A model generated the notes under the pieces. It was not told the DNA's origin, ran no database searches, and saw only the letters and a list, made by a program, of their open reading frames with translations. A stretch of 64,000 nucleotides of DNA from Candidatus Odyssella sp. (GTDB lineage Bacteria; Pseudomonadota; Alphaproteobacteria; Paracaedibacterales; Paracaedibacteraceae): assembly GCA_020718185.1 (NCBI GenBank), contig DYSP01000005.1:1-64000 (forward strand). Direction: 5' to 3'. Made by a program: the position numbers and the translations under genes. Of the stretch, positions 42,998 through 51,862 are shown one piece after another (within the stretch, counting starts at the first letter, position 1; each line of letters starts with the position of its first letter).

Positions 42998-43766
42998 CAC
43001 ATCAAAACCTGTTCTTGATCATTTACTAGAATTACGAAAGCGTTTTATCTACTCAATCATCGTGTTTATTCTTTTGACCGCCGCATGCTATCCTTTTGCT
43101 GAAACTATTTTTCAGTTTTTATTAAAGCCGCTCGGTGACTTGTTACAATCAAAAAATCTTGAACGTAAACTGATTTACACAGGCCTTAGTGAAGCTTTTA
43201 TAACTTACTTAAAAATTGCTCTTTTTTCGGGCTTCTTTTTGGCTTTTCCTTTTATTGCGAGCCAACTATGGTTATTTATTGCGCCTGGGTTATATAAAGA
43301 TGAGCGCAAAATATTAAAAGCGATTTTGGTAGCAACACCTGTTTTATTCATCAGCGGCGTTATTTTTGCTTATTATTTTATATTTCCCGCGGCTTATGGT
43401 TTCTTTCTCAGCTTTGAATCCCCTGGTGGTATTTCTTCTTTACCTATTCAACTAGAACCTCGTGTTGCAGAATATCTTGGCTTTGTCATGAAATTACTTT
43501 TGGCCTTTGGGATTAGTTTTGAACTTCCGGTGTTAATTACTGTCTGCGCGAGTGTGGGGCTTATCCATTCACGCACATTAATTCATTATTGGCGAATTGC
43601 TATAGTGATTATTTTTTCGATTGCCGCTATAATAACGCCACCAGATATTCTCAGTATGATAGGTCTTGCATTTCCACTCGTGGTCCTTTACGGCTTATCT
43701 ATTGTGATGGTAAGGTTAATTGAACATAGGAAAAATAAGAAAGAAGCTGACATATGCTTGACCTGA
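42981..43766 (+). CDS. tatC: Sec-independent translocase subunit TatC
   Basis: From the ATG at 42981 (261 residues) the protein opens with the conserved [14 protein letters not shown] and has six membrane helices, with [17 protein letters not shown] and SFELPVLI as TatC signatures. TatC recognises twin-arginine signal peptides. It overlaps tatB upstream and serS downstream by 13 bp. Confidence 0.95.
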   Translation: MTQNNNTSKPVLDHLLELRKRFIYSIIVFILLTAACYPFAETIFQFLLKPLGDLLQSKNLERKLIYTGLSEAFITYLKIALFSGFFLAFPFIASQLWLFIAPGLYKDERKILKAILVATPVLFISGVIFAYYFIFPAAYGFFLSFESPGGISSLPIQLEPRVAEYLGFVMKLLLAFGISFELPVLITVCASVGLIHSRTLIHYWRIAIVIIFSIAAIITPPDILSMIGLAFPLVVLYGLSIVMVRLIEHRKNKKEADICLT

Positions 43767-45043
43767 AACTTATTCGCACGCACCCAGAGTTATTAGACCG
43801 CGCTTTACAACGTCGTGGCAAACCACCTATTGCTGATATTTTGCTAGAGATTGATACAAAAAACCGTCAAGTTTTAACACAGCTGCAGACACTCCAAAAT
43901 CAACGCAATCAAATTGCTAAAAGCTTTGGTGAGGCTAAGAAAAAAAGCGAAGATACAACCGATCTTGCCAATCAAGCGGATATGATTAAATCACAAATTA
44001 GCAATCTAGAAGCTCAATCGCACGCTTTACAAAATGAACTAACGCAGCATCTTGAAGTTCTCCCCAACATTCCAGCTGATGATGTGCCAGATGGTGTTGA
44101 TGAATCAGAAAACAAAGAAATTCATCGTATTGGCACCCCAAAATCTTTTGACTTTGATGTGAAAGCACATTTTGACATTGGTGAAGACCTTAACCTGATG
44201 GATTTTGAAATTGCGACTAAAATCTCTGGCTCACGGTTTGTTGTCTTATATCAACATTTAGCACGTTTGGAACGAGCCTTAGCTGCTTTTATGATTGATA
44301 TTCATACGTCAGACTTTAACTACACAGAAGTATCGCCGCCTTTATTAGTCAATGAAAAATCTGTTTATAGAACAGGGTTGCTGCCAAAATTCAAAGAAGA
44401 TTTATTTCAAACAACCAATGGGTTTTGGTTAATTCCAACAGCTGAAGTTGTTTTATCTAATCTGGTCGCTGAATCTATTTTAACAACAGAGGTTTTACCC
44501 TTACGTTACACGGCTTATACACCTTGTTTCCGCTCGGAAGCAGGGGCAGCTGGTAAAGACACTCGTGGTATGATTCGCCAACATCAATTTGGCAAAGTTG
44601 AGTTGGTAAGCGTCACTCTTCCTCATGAATCAAATCAAGAACATGAACGTATGTTAACTGCTGCAGAAGAAATTCTTAAACGTCTCAAATTACCATATCG
44701 AACCGTTACTCTTTGCACTGGTGATATGGGGTTTCAATCACAAAAAACCTATGACATTGAAGTCTGGTTACCCAGTCAAAACACGTACCGTGAAATTTCA
44801 AGCTGTTCTAATTGTGGAGATTTTCAAGCCCGACGGATGAATGCTCGCTATCGCCCATCAGCAACATCAGAAAATAGCAAGCCCTCACCTGAATTTGTAC
44901 ATACTTTAAATGGTTCAGGATTAGCCGTTGGCAGAACAATCGTTGCGATTATCGAAAATTATCAACAAAAAGATGGTTCTATTCTCATTCCAGAAGTCTT
45001 AAGACCTTACATGGGTGGTCTTGAACTCATCAAAAAAAAGTAA
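43754..45043 (+). CDS. serS: Seryl-tRNA synthetase
   Basis: A class II synthetase of 429 residues: an N-terminal antiparallel coiled-coil arm (about 30-105) that binds the long variable arm of tRNA-Ser, then motif 2 ([22 protein letters not shown]) and motif 3 ([11 protein letters not shown]). It serves the two tRNA-Ser genes in this window. tatC-serS-surE is a common alphaproteobacterial order. Confidence 0.96.
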   Translation: MLDLKLIRTHPELLDRALQRRGKPPIADILLEIDTKNRQVLTQLQTLQNQRNQIAKSFGEAKKKSEDTTDLANQADMIKSQISNLEAQSHALQNELTQHLEVLPNIPADDVPDGVDESENKEIHRIGTPKSFDFDVKAHFDIGEDLNLMDFEIATKISGSRFVVLYQHLARLERALAAFMIDIHTSDFNYTEVSPPLLVNEKSVYRTGLLPKFKEDLFQTTNGFWLIPTAEVVLSNLVAESILTTEVLPLRYTAYTPCFRSEAGAAGKDTRGMIRQHQFGKVELVSVTLPHESNQEHERMLTAAEEILKRLKLPYRTVTLCTGDMGFQSQKTYDIEVWLPSQNTYREISSCSNCGDFQARRMNARYRPSATSENSKPSPEFVHTLNGSGLAVGRTIVAIIENYQQKDGSILIPEVLRPYMGGLELIKKK

Positions 45044-45055
45044 TAACATAAAAAA

Positions 45056-45808
45056 ATGCGTATACTATTAAGTAATGATGACGGAATTTTGGGGCCAGGC
45101 TTAGTTATTCTGGAGAAAATTGCGCGTGTTCTAACAGATGATGTTTGGATTGTAGCACCAGAGTTAGATCAAAGTGGCGCCAGTCACTCCTTGACCCTAA
45201 GAGACCCCTTAAGAATCCGAGAGATTTCTGATAAAAAATATGCCGTCAATGGCACACCGACCGATTGTATTATGATTGGTGTAAATCATATTATGAAAAC
45301 TCTAAAGCCAGATCTTGTTCTCTCTGGTGTGAACTACGGGGCAAACTTGGCTGAAGATATTACTTATTCAGGAACAATTGCAGCCGCAATGGAAGCCGTG
45401 CTTTTAGGTATCCCTGCAGTTGCTATGAGCCAGGTTGTCACCTATGGTCGCCCTGCTCATTGGGCAACAGCAGAACAGCATGCACCACTTGTACTTAAAC
45501 GGCTATTGGGACAAACACTATCTGAAAATGTATTAATTAACATCAATTTTCCCAATACGGAACCAACAAATATTCAAGGAATTCGCCTTACAACCCAAGG
45601 ACAACGTAAAATCGATGATGAACTTGAAGAACGTACCGATCCACGTGGTAAAAAATACTATTGGATTGGAGCCATTAATTACAATGGCATAGGCGAAAGA
45701 GGCACAGATCTTGAAGCTGTGGCTCACAACTATATCTCTGTAACACCTCTCACTCTTGATTTAACTCACCATCAAACCCTTGAGAAACTTGAACATGTAT
45801 TTTGCTAA
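45056..45808 (+). CDS. surE: 5'/3'-nucleotidase SurE
   Basis: A 250-residue metal-dependent nucleoside monophosphatase. It has SNDDGILGPGL (metal-binding Asp pair) at the N-terminus, PELDQSGASHSLTL, NGTPTDCIMIG and VLSGVNYGANLAEDITYSGT. The usual partner gene pcm is absent between surE and the following lipoprotein gene. Confidence 0.95.
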   Translation: MRILLSNDDGILGPGLVILEKIARVLTDDVWIVAPELDQSGASHSLTLRDPLRIREISDKKYAVNGTPTDCIMIGVNHIMKTLKPDLVLSGVNYGANLAEDITYSGTIAAAMEAVLLGIPAVAMSQVVTYGRPAHWATAEQHAPLVLKRLLGQTLSENVLININFPNTEPTNIQGIRLTTQGQRKIDDELEERTDPRGKKYYWIGAINYNGIGERGTDLEAVAHNYISVTPLTLDLTHHQTLEKLEHVFC

Positions 45809-45818
45809 GGTAAATCAA

Positions 45819-46724
45819 ATGACTTCAAATATTGCACTGCTGGCTTGCGTTAGCAGCCTTATTTTACTCACCGGCTGTTCTAATAAATCACAAAGACCGG
45901 CAGAAGTGGAATATGACCATAGTATCACCCCTTATCATCACGTTGAAAAAGGTGAAAGTATTGCGAGCATTGCGCAAAAATTCAGTATGGATAAAATGGA
46001 ATTAGTTCGCTTGAACGGATTAAAACCTCCCTACAAGATTTTTGTGGGGCAGAAACTTCTGGTAAAAACATCTTCAACGTCTGCAAAGCCTCGCGAAACT
46101 GATTTTGATGCACCTGCTGACGGAGCAACAACTGTGGGCAAGACAGAAATGAAGGGAGATGTTGAAGTCAAAACTCTTGAACCTATTAAAGGGACAGAGC
46201 CAATAACATCATCTGAGTCAAGCGAACCTATTGCCGTTGATGAATCAGCACCAGTAACCACGGCTCCAGATACTGATATTGATGCTGACATTGAAGGCAG
46301 TAGTGTTGAAAAAGAACCAAGCATGCCAAAGGAAAAAGTAAGTGTCCCTTCTTCTGCTGGTGCCTATAAATGGCCCGTAAAAGGCAAAATTATTCAAGGA
46401 TTTAAACCTGGGAAGACGGGCAACGATGGTATTAACATTAGCGCCCCTAAAGGAACACCTGTGAGTGCCGCTAACAATGGAGTTGTTGCCCACGCCGGTA
46501 ATCAAGTAGCGGGACTTGGAAACATTGTCCTTATCAAACACGCAAATGGTTATATGAGTGTATACACACACCTTGATGAAATAAAAGTTAAAAAAGGTCA
46601 AGAAGTCAAAGCCGGCGATAAGGTCGGAACAGTTGGAAAAACGGGGAACGTTAAGGAACCACAACTTCATTTTGAAATTCGAAATGGAAAAACTCCAATT
46701 GATCCCACCGAACAGTTGCATTAA
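45819..46724 (+). CDS. LysM/M23 lipoprotein, NlpD-like
   Basis: A 301-residue lipoprotein (start ATG at 45819, AAGG upstream). It has a signal peptide with lipobox LTGC, a LysM domain (about 35-80: HVEKGESIASIAQKFSMDK), a Ser/Thr/Glu-rich linker and a C-terminal M23/LytM domain (about 180-300). The zinc ligands are altered: the first His-x3-Asp appears as GKTGNDGIN and the HxH motif as QLHFEIRNG. So it is likely a catalytically inactive amidase activator like NlpD/EnvC rather than a peptidase. Confidence 0.87.
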   Translation: MTSNIALLACVSSLILLTGCSNKSQRPAEVEYDHSITPYHHVEKGESIASIAQKFSMDKMELVRLNGLKPPYKIFVGQKLLVKTSSTSAKPRETDFDAPADGATTVGKTEMKGDVEVKTLEPIKGTEPITSSESSEPIAVDESAPVTTAPDTDIDADIEGSSVEKEPSMPKEKVSVPSSAGAYKWPVKGKIIQGFKPGKTGNDGINISAPKGTPVSAANNGVVAHAGNQVAGLGNIVLIKHANGYMSVYTHLDEIKVKKGQEVKAGDKVGTVGKTGNVKEPQLHFEIRNGKTPIDPTEQLH

Positions 46725-46826
46725 GCTATAGTCATTAATTAGTGAAACACTTTTACTCTTAACTGTGATAGGCTGGGGTAATTTTAATGTCTTTACTAAA
46801 AATTACGTATAATAAAGGAGTTTCCG

Positions 46827-47171
46827 ATGCCAGCAGGTTTTGATTTCATGAGTTTTTTACCAATTGTCTTAATTTTTGGTATTTTTTATTTCCTTTTGAT
46901 TCGTCCTCAGCAAAAAAAAATGCGTGAACACCAATCAATGCTAGCTGCGATTCGTCGTGGTGATAAAGTTGTAACAAATGGTGGCATTATTGGCACAGTT
47001 AGCAAACTCACAAACGAGAAAGAACTTGTTGTTGAGATAGCTGATGGGGTTCGCGTTCGCATGTTGCGCGCCATGATTGCAGAAGTTTTAGCAAAAACTG
47101 AAGCTGCAAATAGTGATGGTGGTGAAAAGAACGAGAAAATTGCCTCCAAAAACAATGCGGAAAAGGAATAA
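46827..47171 (+). CDS. yajC: Preprotein translocase subunit YajC
   Basis: A 114-residue protein with one membrane helix (about 8-28: FLPIVLIFGIFYFLLIRPQQ) and the conserved RRGDKVVTNGGIIGTV segment; it has an extended Lys/Glu-rich tail. AAGGAG precedes the ATG. It assists SecDF. The gene contains an A9 run (46912-46920) and remains in frame. Confidence 0.95.
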   Translation: MPAGFDFMSFLPIVLIFGIFYFLLIRPQQKKMREHQSMLAAIRRGDKVVTNGGIIGTVSKLTNEKELVVEIADGVRVRMLRAMIAEVLAKTEAANSDGGEKNEKIASKNNAEKE

Positions 47172-47174
47172 CGA

Positions 47175-48764
47175 ATGATTTATATCGCACGTTGGAAAGT
47201 TTGGCTGATCATCAGCGTTTGCTTACTCGGCATTGTTTTTTCAGCTCCAAACATGTTAAATCAATCACAACTAGAAAAACTTCCAGAATGGATGAGAAGT
47301 ACGATTAATCTTGGGCTTGAGCTTAGAGGTGGATCGCATTTACAATTGGAAGTTGATCTAAAATCCGTTTTAAAAGATCAAACAAATAACATGCTTGATG
47401 ACGTGCGAAATGTCTTACGTAAAGAAAAAATAGGTTATACAAATCTTGTCATTGCCGCAGACAAAAAATCCATCACCTTTGTGATGCGTGATGCAAGCCA
47501 AATAGACATTATAAAGAAAGCTCTCCATAAAATTGATAACGGTATTAATATAGTCACAGAATCTGATGGCCGAGTCACAGCCTTGCTTACCCCAGAAATG
47601 ATCCATACCCGCGCCAAAGCAGCAATGGAACAATCGATTGAAGTTATTCGTCACCGGATTGATGAATCAGGTACAAAAGAACCCTTAATTCAGCGCCAAG
47701 GCGAAGATCGTATCATTGTTCAATTGCCTGGTGTCGATAGTCCCGCCGAAGTCAAACGTCTTATTGGCCGCACAGCAAAACTCAGTTTTCATCTCATTAA
47801 TGATGAAACAAGCGTTGTTCCCGTAGATGCAAATGGCCGTCCCACTGTTTCAGTTCCCATGGATTCAGAAGCTTTGCCTGAACAAATGTCTGATGGAAAT
47901 ATTGTCTATTTATCTGTAAAAAAACAAGTATCGATTACTGGTGACCATTTAATTGATGCTCAGTTTAGAATTGAAGAAGGCAAACCTTCTGTTTCAATTC
48001 GGTTTGATGCCGTAGGCACACGTAAGTTTGGAGAAATTTCTTCGCAAAATATAAAACGTCGTTTTGCTATCGTTTTGGATGGAAAGGTTATCAGTTCTCC
48101 CCGATTTGCCGTTGCAATTATGGATGGAAATGCCATTATTAATGGCTCGTTTACCAATGCTGAAGCAAGAGAACTCGCCCTCTTTTTACGTGCTGGTGCT
48201 TTGCCTGCTCCTTTAAATGTAATCGAAGAAAGAACCGTTGGGCCAAGCCTTGGTGCAGATTCTATCCATGATGGGAAAATTGCCACCATTTGTGCTTTTA
48301 CACTTGTCGCGTTATTCATGGTGGCAAATTATTCTTTATTTGGGTTATTTGCTGACATTGCACTTGGCTTTAACTTGATTATTTTGTTTGCAGCATTATC
48401 GCTTCTGCAGGCGACATTAACCTTACCTGGCATTGCGGGCATTGCGCTAACGATTGGGATGGCTGTGGATGCTAACGTCTTAATTTACGAGAGAATTAAG
48501 GAAGAATTGCGCCATGCTCTTCGACCCGTGGCTGCCGTTGAGACAGGGTACAAACGTGCTTTGACAACGATTATTGATTCAAACCTTACAACACTTATTG
48601 GTGCAGGGGTTCTATTTGAGTTTGGGACTGGCCCAATCCGTGGTTTTGCGGTCACTTTAGCGCTGGGAATTATCATCTCACTGTTTACGTCGATTTCACT
48701 CACTCGTCTATTTGTCGTGACTTGGCTAAGGCGCCAATCACAACTCACTCATTTACCACTTTAA
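47175..48764 (+). CDS. secD: Protein-export membrane protein SecD
   Basis: RND-type subunit that uses the proton motive force to complete Sec export. The 529 residues show LGLELRGGSHLQLEVD after the first membrane helix, a periplasmic P1 domain, and a six-helix C-terminal bundle with FAALSLLQATLTLPGIAGI and GMAVDANVLIYERI-type sequence. It begins 3 bp after yajC. Confidence 0.96.
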   Translation: MIYIARWKVWLIISVCLLGIVFSAPNMLNQSQLEKLPEWMRSTINLGLELRGGSHLQLEVDLKSVLKDQTNNMLDDVRNVLRKEKIGYTNLVIAADKKSITFVMRDASQIDIIKKALHKIDNGINIVTESDGRVTALLTPEMIHTRAKAAMEQSIEVIRHRIDESGTKEPLIQRQGEDRIIVQLPGVDSPAEVKRLIGRTAKLSFHLINDETSVVPVDANGRPTVSVPMDSEALPEQMSDGNIVYLSVKKQVSITGDHLIDAQFRIEEGKPSVSIRFDAVGTRKFGEISSQNIKRRFAIVLDGKVISSPRFAVAIMDGNAIINGSFTNAEARELALFLRAGALPAPLNVIEERTVGPSLGADSIHDGKIATICAFTLVALFMVANYSLFGLFADIALGFNLIILFAALSLLQATLTLPGIAGIALTIGMAVDANVLIYERIKEELRHALRPVAAVETGYKRALTTIIDSNLTTLIGAGVLFEFGTGPIRGFAVTLALGIIISLFTSISLTRLFVVTWLRRQSQLTHLPL

Positions 48765-48779
48765 GGAAACGAGTAAATA

Positions 48780-49721
48780 ATGGCTTTACTTAAATTAGTC
48801 TCACACAACCTGAAAATTGATTTTGTTGGTTATAGATTTATAACATTTCTAATTGCCGTGATCATTTCCGTTGGTACTATTGGTACAATGATGGTTAAGG
48901 GAATCAACTATGGCATCGACTTTGAAGGTGGATATATCGTTGAAGTTCGCACACCCGAAAAAATGGATGTAACTGAATTACGCGAGAAGCTCAACCAATT
49001 AAACCTTGGTGAAGCCTCAATTCAAAATTTTGGTGGTGAGCGAGATCTATTGATTCGCGTAGAACGGAAAACAGAAGAAGGTGCTAGTGAAGAAGCTGCA
49101 CAAGAAAAAGCAATTAGTGCAATTAAATCAGTTATTGGTGAAAATGCTGATTATCGACGCATTGAAACGGTTGGCCCAAAAGTAGGAAGTGAGCTTATTT
49201 CTAATAGTTTAAAAGCTGTTGGATTTGCTCTTCTTGCCATGCTATTATACATCGCAATTCGTTTTGAATGGCAATTTGCCATTTGTGGTATTGTTGCTCT
49301 AGCTCATGATACAATTGCTGTTTTAGGCATTTTTTCTGTATTGCCCTTTGAATTTAATGAAACAGCTATTATTGCTATTTTGATTACAGCCGGCTATTCA
49401 ATGAATGATACAATCGTTATTTTTGACCGTATCCGTGAAAACATTCGTAAATATCGAAAAATGGAACTGGCTGAATTAATTAATAAAAGTGTTAATGAAA
49501 CTCTTTCTCGTACCATTCTTACCGCGTCAACAACGCTTATCGCGTTATTGGCTCTTTATTTCTGGGGTGGAAAAGTCATTTCAAGTTTCAGCCTTCCTAT
49601 TATTATTGGTATTTTAGTGGGATCATTCTCATCTATTTGTTTAGCGGCACCTTTACTATTATACCTAAATATTAAACGTGGTGAAGAAGTGCAAACGCGA
49701 GAAAAAATACCTTCTAACTAA
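48780..49721 (+). CDS. secF: Protein-export membrane protein SecF
   Basis: Partner of SecD; 313 residues with GINYGIDFEGGYIVEV, RRIETVGPKVGSEL and the bundle motif GYSMNDTIVIFDRIREN. It lies 15 bp after secD and closes the yajC-secD-secF operon with a terminator. Confidence 0.96.
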   Translation: MALLKLVSHNLKIDFVGYRFITFLIAVIISVGTIGTMMVKGINYGIDFEGGYIVEVRTPEKMDVTELREKLNQLNLGEASIQNFGGERDLLIRVERKTEEGASEEAAQEKAISAIKSVIGENADYRRIETVGPKVGSELISNSLKAVGFALLAMLLYIAIRFEWQFAICGIVALAHDTIAVLGIFSVLPFEFNETAIIAILITAGYSMNDTIVIFDRIRENIRKYRKMELAELINKSVNETLSRTILTASTTLIALLALYFWGGKVISSFSLPIIIGILVGSFSSICLAAPLLLYLNIKRGEEVQTREKIPSN

Positions 49722-49738
49722 TCTATTTTTACATTGTT

Positions 49739-49796
49739 GAATAAGGATGATCAAACGGGGAATTACACAAAATTGATCCTCCCTATTCTTTTATTT
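49739..49796 (+). terminator. Terminator after secF
   Basis: A 16-bp stem with two mismatches (49739-49754 with 49773-49788) and an 18-nt loop is followed by TTTTATTT. It sits between the convergent secF and the GGDEF gene and best serves the plus strand. Confidence 0.6.
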
Positions 49797-51473
49797 AGAT
49801 TTTTCATGTTGCATACCGCAAACAACAACTTCTGGTGTTGCAATTGTTAGCCTATTACGCCCTCCTCGTTTAGATTCATAAAGAGCTGCATCTGCGGCAA
49901 GGTTCAATAATTCGCCTGTCATAAAAGTCGGATATTCAGCTATTCCAGCACTAAAAGTAACAAAAAACTTACTATCTCCAGCCATAAATTCAATTTCAGA
50001 AAATTTCTTGTGAATCTGAGCCAAAACACTTAATCCTTCTTCAACAGATGTATTGGGGAAAATAATTCCAAATTCTTCGCCACCATAGCGTCCAATACGA
50101 TCAATACTGCGCAATCTTTGTTGTAATAAATGAGCCAAGGTCTTAATAACAATATCTCCGATAAAATGCCCATAAGTATCATTAACAACTTTAAAATGAT
50201 CAATGTCTATTAAAGCATAACAGAATTTCATGCCAGTACGATCAGATCGCAATACCTCTAAATGCAGATCAAGCTTTAGTCTGGAATGATTAAGCAAGCC
50301 TGTCGCACTATCTTGCTCGATAAGATTGCGCAAGATATACGATCTTTCTGCACGACGCATGACAATAGAAATAAGATCTTCATCAACAATAGGTTTAGTC
50401 AAAAAATCATCAATTCCTAAATGAGCGCTACGCATAAAACGATTTAAATTAATCTCTGTCGATAGAAAAATAATGGGGAGACTAATATAATGATCTAATT
50501 GTCGTAAAATTTTTGCGACTTCAAACCCATTACATTCTTGCAAATGAAAATCTAACAATACCAAATCTACTGTTTTTTCACTCAAGAGATTAAGTGCTTG
50601 ATTTGGGTTAGTCAAAATAGTCACTTGAATACCTACATTTTCAAGAGCCAGAGCATATCGTTTAGCAAGTATAGGATCATCATCAATAATCAAAACATGA
50701 TAATTACGTGCATGTTGCTTTTGGGTTAGATAGTAATATTGGTCAATAACTTTAATGCTATTAGTTGGAAGCCCCAAAAACCCTGCTCCTTCTAACCGTA
50801 CTGCTGTAAGACGTGTTATAAAATTATTGCGTTCACATAAATATAGAAGCGGAATATTTTCTGTTTTACTGCTTCGTTGCCCTAAAAAATCTTGAATTTC
50901 AGATAATTCACTGTCAGAAAATTCTGTTTTTATTATAATGAGTGATGGAAGCTTTTCTTCAGCTAGCCGCGATAAATCCATAAAAGTCTCAGTGATACTT
51001 ACCTCAAATCCAATATGACATAACTGTGTTGCTAATTGATTAATATGTTGACTTTCATCAGATTTAATCAAAATAAGATTAGAAAGTTCTTTTTCCGCTT
51101 TAATAAGGTATTCTTGCTTTCCTATTTCTGGATTTGAATAACTAATTATTTTTCGGCATTCTTGCAATAACATTTCACTATTTTTTAGAATGATTTGGTA
51201 TTGGCTTTCTAAAAGTTTCTCACTCGGCTTTTCTAACATATTGCTAAGGACTAGTTCTAGTTTTTTTGCAGCATCACTTAGTACAGGAAGACCAAATGTC
51301 CCACCTGATCCTGCCAGTTTATGACAAATTTGCATCAATGTTTCCATCACCTCAATCTCGACAGATTCGTTAAGACGCTGGCATAATTCCTCAATTTGTT
51401 GAGTTGTTTCACTTAACTTCCCTACATATTCAATGCGCAATTTTTCTAATGCTTGACGTAAATCTTTATTCAT
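49791..51473 (-). CDS. HPt-REC-GGDEF diguanylate cyclase, phosphorelay output
   Basis: A 560-residue cytoplasmic protein: HPt domain (about 1-110, phospho-His in CHKLAGSGGTFG), a degenerate receiver-like domain (about 135-240), a full receiver (about 255-370: IIDDDPILAK, LLDFHLQECNG) and a GGDEF domain (about 390-550). The active site GGEEF is intact, and RSID placed five residues before it is a product-inhibition I-site, so it should make c-di-GMP under feedback control. It overlaps the receiver gene by 4 bp. HPt, receiver and cyclase in one chain suggest it is the terminal output of the relay. Confidence 0.88.
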   Translation of the reverse strand: MNKDLRQALEKLRIEYVGKLSETTQQIEELCQRLNESVEIEVMETLMQICHKLAGSGGTFGLPVLSDAAKKLELVLSNMLEKPSEKLLESQYQIILKNSEMLLQECRKIISYSNPEIGKQEYLIKAEKELSNLILIKSDESQHINQLATQLCHIGFEVSITETFMDLSRLAEEKLPSLIIIKTEFSDSELSEIQDFLGQRSSKTENIPLLYLCERNNFITRLTAVRLEGAGFLGLPTNSIKVIDQYYYLTQKQHARNYHVLIIDDDPILAKRYALALENVGIQVTILTNPNQALNLLSEKTVDLVLLDFHLQECNGFEVAKILRQLDHYISLPIIFLSTEINLNRFMRSAHLGIDDFLTKPIVDEDLISIVMRRAERSYILRNLIEQDSATGLLNHSRLKLDLHLEVLRSDRTGMKFCYALIDIDHFKVVNDTYGHFIGDIVIKTLAHLLQQRLRSIDRIGRYGGEEFGIIFPNTSVEEGLSVLAQIHKKFSEIEFMAGDSKFFVTFSAGIAEYPTFMTGELLNLAADAALYESKRGGRNRLTIATPEVVVCGMQHEKSK

Positions 51474-51853
51474 CCTTTAACCCTTAACCAAATTTTTAAG
51501 ATATCGCTAGAAAGTGAAATGGGGTCAAAGGGTTTGGGAATAATACCAATAGCCCCCATTTCTAAATAGTCATTTATCTCAGCTTTTTGAATTTTTGCAG
51601 TCATAAAAATCACAGGTGTTCTAATTTGATGGTCGCGCAGTTTTTTAAAAGTTGTCGGTCCGTCCATTTCCGGCATCATGACATCTAAAAGGATTAGCTG
51701 TGGTTGGCTTGTTTGTAGAGATTGGAAAGCTTCTTCTCCTGAATGACAAACGATTAAGTTAAACCCCCCGATTTTACTTAATGCAAGTTTAGCAACTTCA
51801 CGAATGTCTGGTTCATCATCCACAAGCATTATACATTTAAGTTCTGTCATCAT
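51470..51853 (-). CDS. Single-domain response regulator (CheY-like)
   Basis: A 127-residue receiver with the full set of residues: DDE near the N-terminus, phospho-acceptor in LLDVMMPEMDG, Thr in FMTAK and Lys in PKPFDP. It has no output domain, so it likely shuttles phosphate between the hybrid kinase (9 bp upstream) and the HPt-REC-GGDEF protein, whose gene it overlaps by 4 bp. Confidence 0.92.
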   Translation of the reverse strand: MMTELKCIMLVDDEPDIREVAKLALSKIGGFNLIVCHSGEEAFQSLQTSQPQLILLDVMMPEMDGPTTFKKLRDHQIRTPVIFMTAKIQKAEINDYLEMGAIGIIPKPFDPISLSSDILKIWLRVKG

Positions 51854-51862
51854 CTTTTACTT

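Noticed and set aside
45950-46724. Active M23 peptidase
   Set aside because: The HxxxD and HxH zinc-ligand positions are substituted (GKTGNDGIN, QLHFEI), so an inactive NlpD/EnvC-type activator is more likely.
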